Shown here in pieces: positions 54,568 through 62,832 of a stretch of 64,000 nucleotides of DNA; position 1 is the first letter of the stretch, and each line of letters begins with the position of its first letter. The translations under genes and the position numbers were made by a program. Under the pieces are notes generated by a model. That model ran no database searches and was not told the origin of the DNA. It saw nothing but the letters and a program-made list of their open reading frames with translations. This DNA comes from Rhizobium jaguaris. Its GTDB lineage: Bacteria > Pseudomonadota > Alphaproteobacteria > Rhizobiales > Rhizobiaceae. The stretch spans positions 2,967,501-3,031,500 of the forward strand of contig NZ_CP032694.1 in assembly GCF_003627755.1 (NCBI RefSeq), written 5' to 3'.

Positions 54568-56138
54568 GCCGCTTGTCGCTCCTGCTGTGTCATCGCTTCG
54601 CGCTCCGCCTTCCAGGCCCAAGGCAAAAGGCTCTCCATCTCGTTGGCTTTCACTTTGCCGGAGATGATGCGCTCCAACACATCGGCAAGCCAGACGTCGG
54701 GGTCCACGCCGTTAAGCTTTGCCGTGTTGACGAGCGATGCCAGAACAGCGAAGGACTTTCCACCCCGCTCGTTGCCCACGAATAATGAGTTCTTTCTCGT
54801 CAGAGCCACGGATTTCATTGAACGCTCGACGACATTGGAGTCCACCTCGATCCGGCCATCCTCCAGGAAGGCTGTCAGTCCGCTCCAGTGGTTGAGCATG
54901 TAAGTGACTGCCTTGCCAAGTGCCGATTTCGACGACACCTCGTCGCTCAGTTCGGTGAGATGGACCTTCAGTTCTCTCATGATGGGAGCTGCCTCACGAC
55001 GCCTGCCGCTAAGCCGGGTATCTTCATCTTCCCCTCGTAGTTTTGCTTCGATGCGATAGATTTCGGCAATCCTGGCAAGGATCGACAAGGCCTCCGAAGA
55101 GCCGGTCAGCTTGACGACATCGACGAACTTTCGCCGGGCGTGGGCCAGGCAGAAGGCCAGCCGCATGGGGGCAACGTTGCTCTTGCCGCGTCGTTTGACC
55201 ATGGTTTTATAGGCTTGGTATCCATCAACCTGAAGCACGCCGGCAAACGACGACAGTTGCCCCTCAACCTCGCGAGCGCTGCGGCTTTCGGCAAAAGTAT
55301 AGGCCACCGCCGGTGGCGCCGGACCATTCCAGGGGCGGTCGTCAACTGCTTGCGCCCATAACTGGCAAAGCTTGGTTCGTTTGCGCCCCGGATCGAGGCG
55401 CGGCAACGGCGTCTCATCACAGAACATCCTCGGCTGCGAGCGGATGAAGGCGAGTAGCTCGTTATAGAGAAGTTCTAGCCACCAGGCGACCCGCATGACC
55501 CAGGCGCCGAGTGTGCCGCGATCGATGATGACGCCGCAGGAGGCCAGCATCTGGGCCTGGCGATTGAGCGGGAGATGCCAGGCAAACTTCGAAACAGCGA
55601 CATGCGCGGCAAACGCCGTGGTCACCATGCCACCATCCATCACGCGCGCTGGTGCCGGCGCCTGCACAACAACGCTTTCGCAAGCCCGGCATGCGTAGCG
55701 CGGCCGGATCGTCCGTTTCACCCGGACAACCGCAGGCACGATGCCGAGCGCCTCGCTGACATCAGCGCCGATGCAATGAAGTTCGAACGAACAGCAGGGG
55801 CAAGTCTTGCTCTCCGGCTCGATGACCTCGTCATAACGCGGAAGGTGCTTGGGCAAGCGGCCGATATTGCGGGCTGGCGATCTCCGTGCCTGCGTTTTGT
55901 CGTCATCGACTGGCGCGACATCGTCATTGGCAGCAACGGGAATGTCGCTTAGATCGCCAAGATCGAGCATTGCCTGCGTCGGATCGAGCACCGTCATCTT
56001 CTCCGATTTCGTCCCGAAGAGTTGGCGCTCAAGGAAGGCCACGCGCGCTTTGAGATCGGCATTCTCTTCGTTGAGCGAGAGAATGATCCGGGTCAATTGC
56101 GCAGCATCCTGGGGCAAGGGATCGGGTCGAAGCGGCAT
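54564..56138 (-). CDS. tnpC: IS66 transposase TnpC
   Basis: The ~524-residue transposase has an N-terminal leucine-zipper-like segment (LTRIILSLNEENADLKARVAFLERQLFG), a zinc-finger-like CPCCSFELHCIG, and a DDE region with QVDGYQAYKTM and LAHARRKFVDVVKL, ending in the IS66 C-terminal NSLFVGNERGGKSFAVLASL. Both length and motifs look intact. I place the start at 56138 (MPLRPDPLPQD); the frame extends to 56171. Confidence 0.93.
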   Translation of the reverse strand: MPLRPDPLPQDAAQLTRIILSLNEENADLKARVAFLERQLFGTKSEKMTVLDPTQAMLDLGDLSDIPVAANDDVAPVDDDKTQARRSPARNIGRLPKHLPRYDEVIEPESKTCPCCSFELHCIGADVSEALGIVPAVVRVKRTIRPRYACRACESVVVQAPAPARVMDGGMVTTAFAAHVAVSKFAWHLPLNRQAQMLASCGVIIDRGTLGAWVMRVAWWLELLYNELLAFIRSQPRMFCDETPLPRLDPGRKRTKLCQLWAQAVDDRPWNGPAPPAVAYTFAESRSAREVEGQLSSFAGVLQVDGYQAYKTMVKRRGKSNVAPMRLAFCLAHARRKFVDVVKLTGSSEALSILARIAEIYRIEAKLRGEDEDTRLSGRRREAAPIMRELKVHLTELSDEVSSKSALGKAVTYMLNHWSGLTAFLEDGRIEVDSNVVERSMKSVALTRKNSLFVGNERGGKSFAVLASLVNTAKLNGVDPDVWLADVLERIISGKVKANEMESLLPWAWKAEREAMTQQERQAA

Positions 56139-56186
56139 GACAGACCCTACCATATGAGTCTGAATCTTCAAGCAAAACCAATAGGA

Positions 56187-56543
56187 TCAGCCTGCTTTTG
56201 AGGGCCTTCTCACCGCGTTTCGTTTGACCCTCGTCCAGTCAATGCCGGCCAGCAAAAGCGAGAACTCCTGGGCACTCATCTGCATCGCGCCATCGCAGAT
56301 CGGCGGCCAAACGAACTTTCCGCTTTCCAACCACTTCGTTGCCAGGATCATGCCGGATCCGTCCCAATAGATGCAGCGCAGCCGATCGAGACGCTTGGCG
56401 CGGAACACAAAAACATCGCCACAATACGGATCAGCAGCAAGCGCCGAAGCCACCAATGCCACCAGGCCATTCATCCCGCGCCGGAAGTCGACAGGTTGCG
56501 TCGCAATCATGATCTTCACGCCATTTGGCGAAACTCCGATCAC
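56187..56543 (-). CDS. tnpB: IS66 accessory protein TnpB
   Basis: The 118-residue protein has the IS66 Orf2 pattern: IMIATQPVDFRRGMNGLVALVASALAADPYCGDVFVFRAKRLDRLRCIYWDGSGM. It is needed with TnpA and TnpC for transposition in this family. Its start overlaps the tnpA stop by four bases. Confidence 0.93.
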   Translation of the reverse strand: MIGVSPNGVKIMIATQPVDFRRGMNGLVALVASALAADPYCGDVFVFRAKRLDRLRCIYWDGSGMILATKWLESGKFVWPPICDGAMQMSAQEFSLLLAGIDWTRVKRNAVRRPSKAG

Positions 56544-57010
56544 CGGCGTCCTCGCAACGCCGCCACCATTGCTTGTGCCAGCTCAGGCGCTACCGAACCG
56601 ATAACCGTCATGCGCGCGCCGGCAATCTCGATCTCAATCCGGCCAGCAAGAACCTCCGAGGCATTCGATGGCGAGCCTTCGTGTCGTGCGCCATCCCCAA
56701 CCACTGTCACCGGCACGAATACGGCAGGCGGCAAGCTGGCCTTTGCCGACCGTTGAGAGGTTAGTCCGGCATCCCGTCGCCACACATTCAGCAAGCCGCG
56801 ATTGACGCCCCAGCGCCTCGCAACAGCCGAAATGTTCACTTCAGGTTCTGCGCTCTCCGCGAGAATCCGCGCCTTCTCCTCGTCAGTCCAATTCCGCCGC
56901 TGCCGCCGACCGGTGATCATCTCGATCCGCCGATACTTTCCCTCATGCCTGGCTTCATGCATGCCTTCATCCATGACTTCAAGCATGGCATCAGCGCGAT
57001 CTCCAACCAT
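56540..57010 (-). CDS. tnpA: IS66 accessory protein TnpA
   Basis: The 156-residue protein has a helix-turn-helix of the transposase-8 type: RRNWTDEEKARILAESAEPEVNISAVARRWGVNRGLLNVWRRDAGL. The N-terminal 20-30 residues are poorly conserved, so a shorter start is possible. It is the first gene of the element, 60 bp from the right inverted repeat. Confidence 0.9.
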   Translation of the reverse strand: MVGDRADAMLEVMDEGMHEARHEGKYRRIEMITGRRQRRNWTDEEKARILAESAEPEVNISAVARRWGVNRGLLNVWRRDAGLTSQRSAKASLPPAVFVPVTVVGDGARHEGSPSNASEVLAGRIEIEIAGARMTVIGSVAPELAQAMVAALRGRR

Positions 57011-57091
57011 CCCGGTCCACTCCTATCAATGATAGAGCTTATCTCGCGGCCTCATTCACAAAAGAAAAGGTGGGCTGTTCGTCGCGCTCAC

Positions 57092-57099
57092 GCGCTTTC
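57092..57099 (+). repeat. Target-site duplication of IS66 (right copy)
   Basis: GCGCTTTC matches the left copy at 53936-53943. The 65 bases from 57100 to 57164 are pre-insertion DNA before the IS21 element. Confidence 0.9.
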
Positions 57100-57295
57100 A
57101 GGCCGATCCAGATAACCGTTATGATTTTGGTCCTCAATCCCGCGATGCAGTTGCACCACCTCGAAGAGTTGCCGATTCCGATGAAGCCGCCCCTTTGTTC
57201 CGAGATGATTGCGCCCCTTGATTCCGGGATGATCTCGCCCCCTGTTTAGTGGGGTCTGCAGGCGATGATTGTTGTCAGTCCATTTAGGCGGGGTG

Positions 57296-58033
57296 TCAAG
57301 CTTTTCGGGGCAGGTTTCGGCGTAGGCTATCGCCGCTCAATTCGATGCGATGGGCGTTGTGAACGAGGCGATCCAGGATGGCATCAGCATAAGTCGGGTT
57401 TCCTATGACGTCGTGCCATGCCGACACCGGAAGTTGGCTGGTAATGATGGTTGATCTGCGGCCGTAGCGATCTTCCAGGATTTCGAGGAGGTCGTGCCGG
57501 GCCTGTTCGTTGAGCGGTTCGAGACCCCAGTCGTCGAGGATCAGGACTTGAACATGGCCCAGGGTACGTTGCAGCCGAGCATACCTGCCGTCGCCGCGAG
57601 CAAGTGCGAGCTGAGCAAACAGTCGTGGGACACGCTGATAGAGAACGGAACGATCGTCACGGCAAGCCTTGTGGCCGAGAGCGCAGGCTAACCAGCTTTT
57701 TCCGACACCCGAGGGTCCGCAAATGGCCAGATTGTCATGAGCGTTGATCCAGTCGCCGCCGAGCAGCTTCATGAAGAGCGCGCGATCAAGGCCGCGCTCG
57801 CTGCGGTAGTCGACATCTTCCGGGGTGGCCTGGTGGCGAAGCTTGGCAAACCTGAGGCGTGCGGCAAGCTTACGATCGTAGCGGGAACTCCACTCCCGTT
57901 CGAGCAGCAGTCCTAGCCACTCGGCATGCGAGAGATGTTCGGCTTCGCCGTTGGTGACGAGCTCCCCGAAGGCCTTTGCCATGCCGGCCAGGCCCATGGA
58001 ATTGAGTTTGTCGAGTGTTGGATGGGCAAGCAT
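57296..58033 (-). CDS. istB: IS21 helper ATPase IstB
   Basis: The 245-residue AAA+ ATPase has Walker A GPSGVGKSWLA (about residue 108) and Walker B LILDDWG (about 170), with RLEIEDRYGRRSTIITSQLPVSAWH-type family features. It helps IstA choose and load target DNA. It follows istA by 12 bp. Confidence 0.95.
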   Translation of the reverse strand: MLAHPTLDKLNSMGLAGMAKAFGELVTNGEAEHLSHAEWLGLLLEREWSSRYDRKLAARLRFAKLRHQATPEDVDYRSERGLDRALFMKLLGGDWINAHDNLAICGPSGVGKSWLACALGHKACRDDRSVLYQRVPRLFAQLALARGDGRYARLQRTLGHVQVLILDDWGLEPLNEQARHDLLEILEDRYGRRSTIITSQLPVSAWHDVIGNPTYADAILDRLVHNAHRIELSGDSLRRNLPRKA

Positions 58034-58045
58034 TCTTTGTTCTCC

Positions 58046-59596
58046 TTAGTGGTAATAGCGAGGTCCACGGATGTTTTCGTGTTGGATAGGCTCATGCGAA
58101 GGTGGTCCATTGGTGGAGGCGGCTCGATCGAGATGATTGTCGAGGATGGAGCGCACCGAACCGTAGGTCCGGGCCCCGATCTCAAGCGCACGGCTGCAAG
58201 CAGCGTTCACTCTGTCGCGGCCAAAGCTTTTGTTCAGGCGGATAATTCCCATGCAGGCTCGAAAGCCCTGCTCCGGGTGCGGCCTGTCGGCGAGGATCTT
58301 CTCACACAGCAATGCAACCTCCGGCCCGATGGAAGAGGCCTCGCGTTGAATGCGTTCGATCGTCCAGTCGGCAAAGCGGCGGTGGGCCGAGGGCATGTGA
58401 TCGGGGATTGTGGTGTGCTTGCCGTTACCGCTGGAGCGGCGATGAGCGGCTATTCGCTCGCCTTTGTGGAATATCTCGATCGTATTGGCGGTGATGCGCG
58501 CCTCGACTTGCTCGCGAGCAAAGCGATAGGGAACGGAGTAATAATGCCGCTCGATCTCGACGTGGTAATCCAATCCAGCACGCCGGATACGCCATTCCGC
58601 AAAGACATAGCGTTCAACGGGCAATGGCCTTAAAGCGGGCCGGTCGAGCTCTTCGAACAATTGGCGGCGCGTGACGCCAACCCGGCGAAGGACACGCCTG
58701 TCGTTCAAATCATATAGCAAGTCGGCAATCGCCGCATTGACTTCGGCCAGACTGTAGAAGGTGCGATGGCGGAGGCGGCCCAGCAGCCAACGCTCGACGA
58801 TACGAACCGCAGCCTCGACTTTCGCCTTGTCGCGGGGGCGTCTCGGCCTCGTCGGCAGGACGGCGCTGCCATAATGCGCTGCCATCGCGCAATACGTCCG
58901 GTTGACCTGGGGATCGAAGTGGCACGCCTTGATGATCGCCACCTTGGCATTGTCGGGAACCAGCAACGCCGGCGCACCGCCGAAGAACTCCAGCGCCTGA
59001 ACATGGCATTCGACCCAGTCCGGAAGCGTCTCGGTCCAGCGCGCCTGCGCGAACGAAAGACTGGATGCCCCCAGGACAGCGACAAATAAATGGGCCTGCC
59101 GTGTTTTGCCCGACAGCCGATCAACGACAACAGTGACCGTGTCGCCGGCGTAGTCGACGAACAATTTGTCGCCCGCCATATGATCCTGCCGCATCGTCAC
59201 CGGCAGCTTCAACGCCCAGCCGCGATAGAGGTCACAATATCGGCTGTAGCGGTAACCATCGGGATAACGGCTTATGTATTCGTCCCAGAGAATTTGCAGC
59301 GTCACGTGCTTGCGCTTGAGCTCGCGATGGACTTGCACCCAGTCAGGCTCCGGTGCGCGACGATGACCCGTCTTCGTCCCAGCCGCACGGTAGAGCGCCG
59401 CCTCCAGGACGGCATCACTCACGTCATCATCCAACGGCCACGAAAGCCCCGCAGCCGCCGCCCGTCGCAGCGTCTCGCGCACCGTCGAGGCTGCTGCTCC
59501 GACCCGAACCGCAATCGATTTGTGGCCCAGCCCTTGCTCGGACCGATATCTCAGTATCTCGCGGACACGCCGCATCTCCAGTCTCTCCGCAGGCAT
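58046..59596 (-). CDS. istA: IS21 transposase IstA
   Basis: The 516-residue transposase has an N-terminal helix-turn-helix (RVREILRYRSEQGLGHKSIAVRVGAAASTVRETLRR) and an rve DDE core: D in KLFVDYAGDTV, D in LLVPDNAKVAIIKA, and E in KAKVEAAVRIVERW. C-terminal DNA-binding segments follow. It looks complete. Confidence 0.95.
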   Translation of the reverse strand: MPAERLEMRRVREILRYRSEQGLGHKSIAVRVGAAASTVRETLRRAAAAGLSWPLDDDVSDAVLEAALYRAAGTKTGHRRAPEPDWVQVHRELKRKHVTLQILWDEYISRYPDGYRYSRYCDLYRGWALKLPVTMRQDHMAGDKLFVDYAGDTVTVVVDRLSGKTRQAHLFVAVLGASSLSFAQARWTETLPDWVECHVQALEFFGGAPALLVPDNAKVAIIKACHFDPQVNRTYCAMAAHYGSAVLPTRPRRPRDKAKVEAAVRIVERWLLGRLRHRTFYSLAEVNAAIADLLYDLNDRRVLRRVGVTRRQLFEELDRPALRPLPVERYVFAEWRIRRAGLDYHVEIERHYYSVPYRFAREQVEARITANTIEIFHKGERIAAHRRSSGNGKHTTIPDHMPSAHRRFADWTIERIQREASSIGPEVALLCEKILADRPHPEQGFRACMGIIRLNKSFGRDRVNAACSRALEIGARTYGSVRSILDNHLDRAASTNGPPSHEPIQHENIRGPRYYH

Positions 59597-59867
59597 CCCG
59601 TTCCTTCCTTGTCATCATTGACGGAAGGAACTTCACACCGGCAGAACACCCTTGCCACATCCCTCCGTAGGGGGCGGCATCATCTCGGAACAAGGGGGCG
59701 ACTAATTCTCGGAATTGGGGGGCGACATCATTTCGGAATCAGGGGGCGGATTGCCTCGGAATTTGCAAAGAGTTGCACCGCGGCGTGCCTACCGATTGCG
59801 CCGTCGTTGACAGAGGGGCCTTTGCAGGTGCCCAGAAGTAGCAAATATTTCGGGAAATTAAGGAATC

Positions 59868-60536
59868 TTATTTCGGCGCCGTCGCCAGCCAATGGTCGTT
59901 TATAGCGCGATCAACGATGGCCCGGATCGTCGGCTGGTCGAGGTCGGGAAACAGATGTTGCGCAAGCGCAGTGCGTTTGCCAGTGCCCACCTTGGGTCCA
60001 TTAAAGCGAGAATCTCCCATTAGCTGCTTGGCCTTGAGAATAATGGTCTTTTCTTTGGCGGCTTGCAGTTCCCTCTCGCTGATTTCCTGCTGTTGAAGCA
60101 GTTCGGTCACCAACTGCTCAATCTCGCCTTCAAATTCCTCCAACCAATCGGTCTGTTCAATAGCGCGATGTAAGATGCCATCGCACATCAAGCCCGCGGC
60201 CACACGGCAGGCCTGGCCATCGTGGCTGCGCCATATCGCAATAATCTTCTTGGCTTCTGGAAGGTCGCTAATGTCGTCCTCTTCGAAGTTGTCGCCGAGT
60301 TCTTCCGCCGCATCAAAACTGGTGGTGATGAGATAGACGATTTTTGGCTTGGCATGCCTTATAAGATTAAGAAACTCGCCAAATGAAACAGATGCGATGA
60401 ACCCGCCTCTGCCTTCCACGGGCAGCACCGCTTCCAGCAATAGCGCGCCGCATTCTGCCGCGGCCTCTTTCAAATCATTCGCAAGGCGGTCGATATCTGC
60501 AGTATCCATGACCTGTGTCCAATATCGAGGCTGCAT
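59868..60536 (-). CDS. Hypothetical protein of the restriction/exclusion cluster
   Basis: The 222-residue (or 213 from the ATG at 60509) acidic, soluble protein has an N-terminal alpha/beta part (IASVSFGEFLNLIRHAKPKIVYLITTSFDAAEEL), a long charged helix likely to be a coiled coil (LEEFEGEIEQLVTELLQQQEISERELQAAKEKTIILKAKQLM) and a C-terminal segment (TIRAIVDRAINDHWLA). No family is recognised. It is ~106 bp after the methyltransferase-nuclease gene on the same strand. Before the insertions it was also in line with the RloC-like gene. Confidence 0.6.
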   Translation of the reverse strand: MQPRYWTQVMDTADIDRLANDLKEAAAECGALLLEAVLPVEGRGGFIASVSFGEFLNLIRHAKPKIVYLITTSFDAAEELGDNFEEDDISDLPEAKKIIAIWRSHDGQACRVAAGLMCDGILHRAIEQTDWLEEFEGEIEQLVTELLQQQEISERELQAAKEKTIILKAKQLMGDSRFNGPKVGTGKRTALAQHLFPDLDQPTIRAIVDRAINDHWLATAPK

Positions 60537-60642
60537 GGCTTGTTATAATCAATCAGTGCGAGCATCTAAAGATGGCCCCTCTGCCGTGGAGTCTTTAAGT
60601 TCCTGTCTACGCAAGAAAACCAACACGGCAGTTCCTCTATCT

Positions 60643-62364
60643 CTAAAGCAATCGTTGATCTTGCTCTGCTTCCCGCGCTGCTGCTGGATTGAAATGTACA
60701 ACAACATCGTCTGATTTGCTGCCCGTAAACGAAAAAGCAAATTCCGGAGCATTTGGATCTGGTCGCCGGATCGCTTTAGAGACTTGCCGCTTCTCCGGCT
60801 GAAAGAACTCTCGGGATATGTGTCCGAGCGATGGGAGTGCTGGACGAACGCCCTTGAACCACTCGCCGATCGTGACGATTTGAAGCCGGGGAAGATGGCC
60901 GTGAGCTGTATCAACAAAACCGAACGACGCCGCTTCGGCTCTCATCTCACGAGTGGCTTCATGAAGACAGATAAAGAGCCCCATTTCCGCGCGTTCGCGG
61001 TCGATTACAGCCTTGAACTCTCTGACGTCTTTTGCCCCGACATGCTGCCCACCTTTCACTGATGTTAAGATCCGGCCCCAGCCGCGTGGACCGTTCATAA
61101 AATACATCTCGCCATCGATGCCGCGATCTGGTCCCTTTTTTGTTTCTTTCAGCGCTTGCACTCCGACCAGATAGTTCGCCCACCACTGAAACTGAAACTT
61201 GTCCTTCAACGCCAAACGTTCAGCGCTGAGAAAATCTCTCGGTATTCCCCCGACATCATAGGCAGCATTTGGATTCAATCCTCGGATCCGATTCTCAATG
61301 ACCTTGATCGCGTGAAAGGCAACATCGATTCCCACCCACTGCCTTTTAGCAATCTCCGCTGCGGCTATCGTCGTCCCGCAACCACAGAAAGGATCGAGGA
61401 CCACTCCTCCTTCAATTGTAGCAGCACTCAGAATTCGGTTGAGGAGCTTTACCGGCTTTTGAGTGGGGTATCCGAGCCTTTCGCGCGCTTGCGAGTTAAG
61501 CGGGGGAATATCTGTCCAGACATCACCAAGCGGCATCCCTCGTTGCTCGTCCAAATAACGCTTTAGGCGTGGCACTCTTCCTGGTGCTGATTGATGAATC
61601 AAACCAGCGAGAAATGCTTCCTCCATTCGGCTTCTCGTCCAACGCCAAACGCGCGTGACGCCCAAGAACTCGTATGTCAGATTTGGGCGGTCGTGATTTG
61701 GATTTAGAAGATTGTCAAGCTGATACTTTCTGCCATCGCCATCGTCGTGAACGTACTTTTCCGCAATGGACGGCGGAAGGTTATTCAGATCATATGGCTC
61801 GTACAATTCATCGCTGTTCCAGGTCCATTCTCTCCCTTTTGCAAAGCTCAAAATTACATCGTGATTGTTGGGAAGCCGTCTGGTTGACAGCGACTTGCCC
61901 GTGCTTCTCTGCCATATTATTTCGTTGGCAAATTGCTCAGGTCCAAAAATGGAATCCAGAACGATCTTCAGATAGTGGCTCGCCGTTGCGTCACAATGCA
62001 AAAAAAGTGATCCGGTTGGCTTTAAGACGCGCCTCAACTCGTGAAGACGTTGCGCCATCATAACGAGGTAAGCCATCATGTCGCTTTCGCCCAGAGCTGC
62101 GTGCAACGCATGGATAATGGCGGCAACGCTACCACCAGTTCGCATCAACTCATCAAATGCCCACTGCGCCTCGCTACCCCAAGTCCAAGTATCTCGGAAC
62201 GCCTCAACCTGAGCACTCGCAGCCTCGTCGGCCGGAGTTCGAAAAAGTACGTTGTAGTTCGCGTTACTGTTGAATGGTGGGTCAAGGTAAACAAGATCCA
62301 CGCTTTCGCTCGCGATTTCTTCCCGCAATATAGTCAGATTGTCCCCAAACCAAAGTTGATTCAT
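60643..62364 (-). CDS. DNA methyltransferase fused to an Mrr-like nuclease domain
   Basis: The 573-residue protein opens with a beta-class N4/N6 methyltransferase: the catalytic DPPF at 28-31, then the target-recognition part, and the SAM motif DPFCGCGTT at 324-332. After about residue 385 a second domain follows with GPDRGIDGEMYF (D413, D417) and ILTSVKGGQ (S435-x-K437), the PD-(D/E)xK pattern of Mrr-like restriction nucleases. Thus one polypeptide probably modifies and cuts DNA. The recognition site is unknown. It is an island gene and not part of the core CcrM. Confidence 0.85.
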   Translation of the reverse strand: MNQLWFGDNLTILREEIASESVDLVYLDPPFNSNANYNVLFRTPADEAASAQVEAFRDTWTWGSEAQWAFDELMRTGGSVAAIIHALHAALGESDMMAYLVMMAQRLHELRRVLKPTGSLFLHCDATASHYLKIVLDSIFGPEQFANEIIWQRSTGKSLSTRRLPNNHDVILSFAKGREWTWNSDELYEPYDLNNLPPSIAEKYVHDDGDGRKYQLDNLLNPNHDRPNLTYEFLGVTRVWRWTRSRMEEAFLAGLIHQSAPGRVPRLKRYLDEQRGMPLGDVWTDIPPLNSQARERLGYPTQKPVKLLNRILSAATIEGGVVLDPFCGCGTTIAAAEIAKRQWVGIDVAFHAIKVIENRIRGLNPNAAYDVGGIPRDFLSAERLALKDKFQFQWWANYLVGVQALKETKKGPDRGIDGEMYFMNGPRGWGRILTSVKGGQHVGAKDVREFKAVIDRERAEMGLFICLHEATREMRAEAASFGFVDTAHGHLPRLQIVTIGEWFKGVRPALPSLGHISREFFQPEKRQVSKAIRRPDPNAPEFAFSFTGSKSDDVVVHFNPAAAREAEQDQRLL

Positions 62365-62832
62365 CGCTTGTTACTCCACACCCTCAGTAAATTTGAGCGA
62401 ATATAGTTAACATCTTCCTACACCTCATAATTGAATAAACATGAGGGCCATTCGCCGGTACGGAGAGCACTGCTGATAAGCACGTGGGCGTGCGCGACCC
62501 TCACGAGGCGAAGAGGAACCCAATGGTCCCCAATTTTGATATCTTTGATCCTTCAGATCAAAGATATCGCAAAAGGCGCTCGGGGTTTTTGCGCTTTCGA
62601 TCTTCGTATGACCAATTCGGATTGTACTTTGGTCAATCGGTTCCTTCCGTCCACTCCGTCGTATGCTGTTCTCATAGTTATGGATCAACTTGATAGCTCC
62701 GTGAGCACATGATCAAGTAGAGGTATTTTATCCGGTGTGGCAGCACGCTATTTGAGCGCGTGACTACGGGAGGGTTAGATCATATGACATCCGCTGAGGC
62801 TCTGCGCGGTGGGCCGCAGATAAAAAATGTAG
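62365..62832. other. 468-bp gap with inverted repeats, no gene recognised
   Basis: This gap separates the methyltransferase (minus) from the tniQ gene (plus), so it carries divergent promoters. It contains a perfect 13-bp hairpin (listed separately) and, right after it, CGCAAAA / TTTTGCG arms. Short open frames here lack any family feature. Confidence 0.5.
62538..62568. repeat. Perfect 13-bp inverted repeat
   Basis: GATATCTTTGATC (62538-62550) and GATCAAAGATATC (62556-62568) pair perfectly over a CTTCA loop. No T run follows on either strand, so it is not a standard terminator. Its role is unknown; it may be an operator, a recombination site or a small-RNA hairpin. Confidence 0.75.

Larger units (their letters stand above)
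53944..57091 (-). mobile_element. IS66-family insertion sequence, intact, with an extra gene
   Basis: The 3148-bp element has perfect 22-bp inverted repeats at 53944-53965 and 57070-57091 (outer end GTGAGCGCGACG) and an 8-bp target duplication. It carries tnpA, tnpB, tnpC and a fourth UPF0149-type gene, all on the minus strand and nearly overlapping. Perfect ends suggest a recent insertion. It lies about 150 bp upstream of the RloC-like gene. Confidence 0.95.
57169..59768 (-). mobile_element. IS21-family insertion sequence, intact
   Basis: The 2600-bp element has related ends (TTGC-CG-ATTCCGA at left; TTGC-AA-ATTCCGA read inward at right) and AGAG flanking both ends (57165-57168 and 59769-59772), a 4-bp target duplication. 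Inside each end are repeated ~24-bp units of the form GGGGGCG-N-TCATCTCGGAA: three at left (57175-57242) and four at right (59670-59768), the usual IstA-binding repeats. It encodes istA and istB on the minus strand. Confidence 0.9.

Noticed and set aside
57169..59768. CRISPR array suggested by repeated ~24-bp units near the IS21 ends
   Set aside because: Units abut without spacers, vary in sequence and lie at both ends in inverted orientation, as transposase-binding repeats do.
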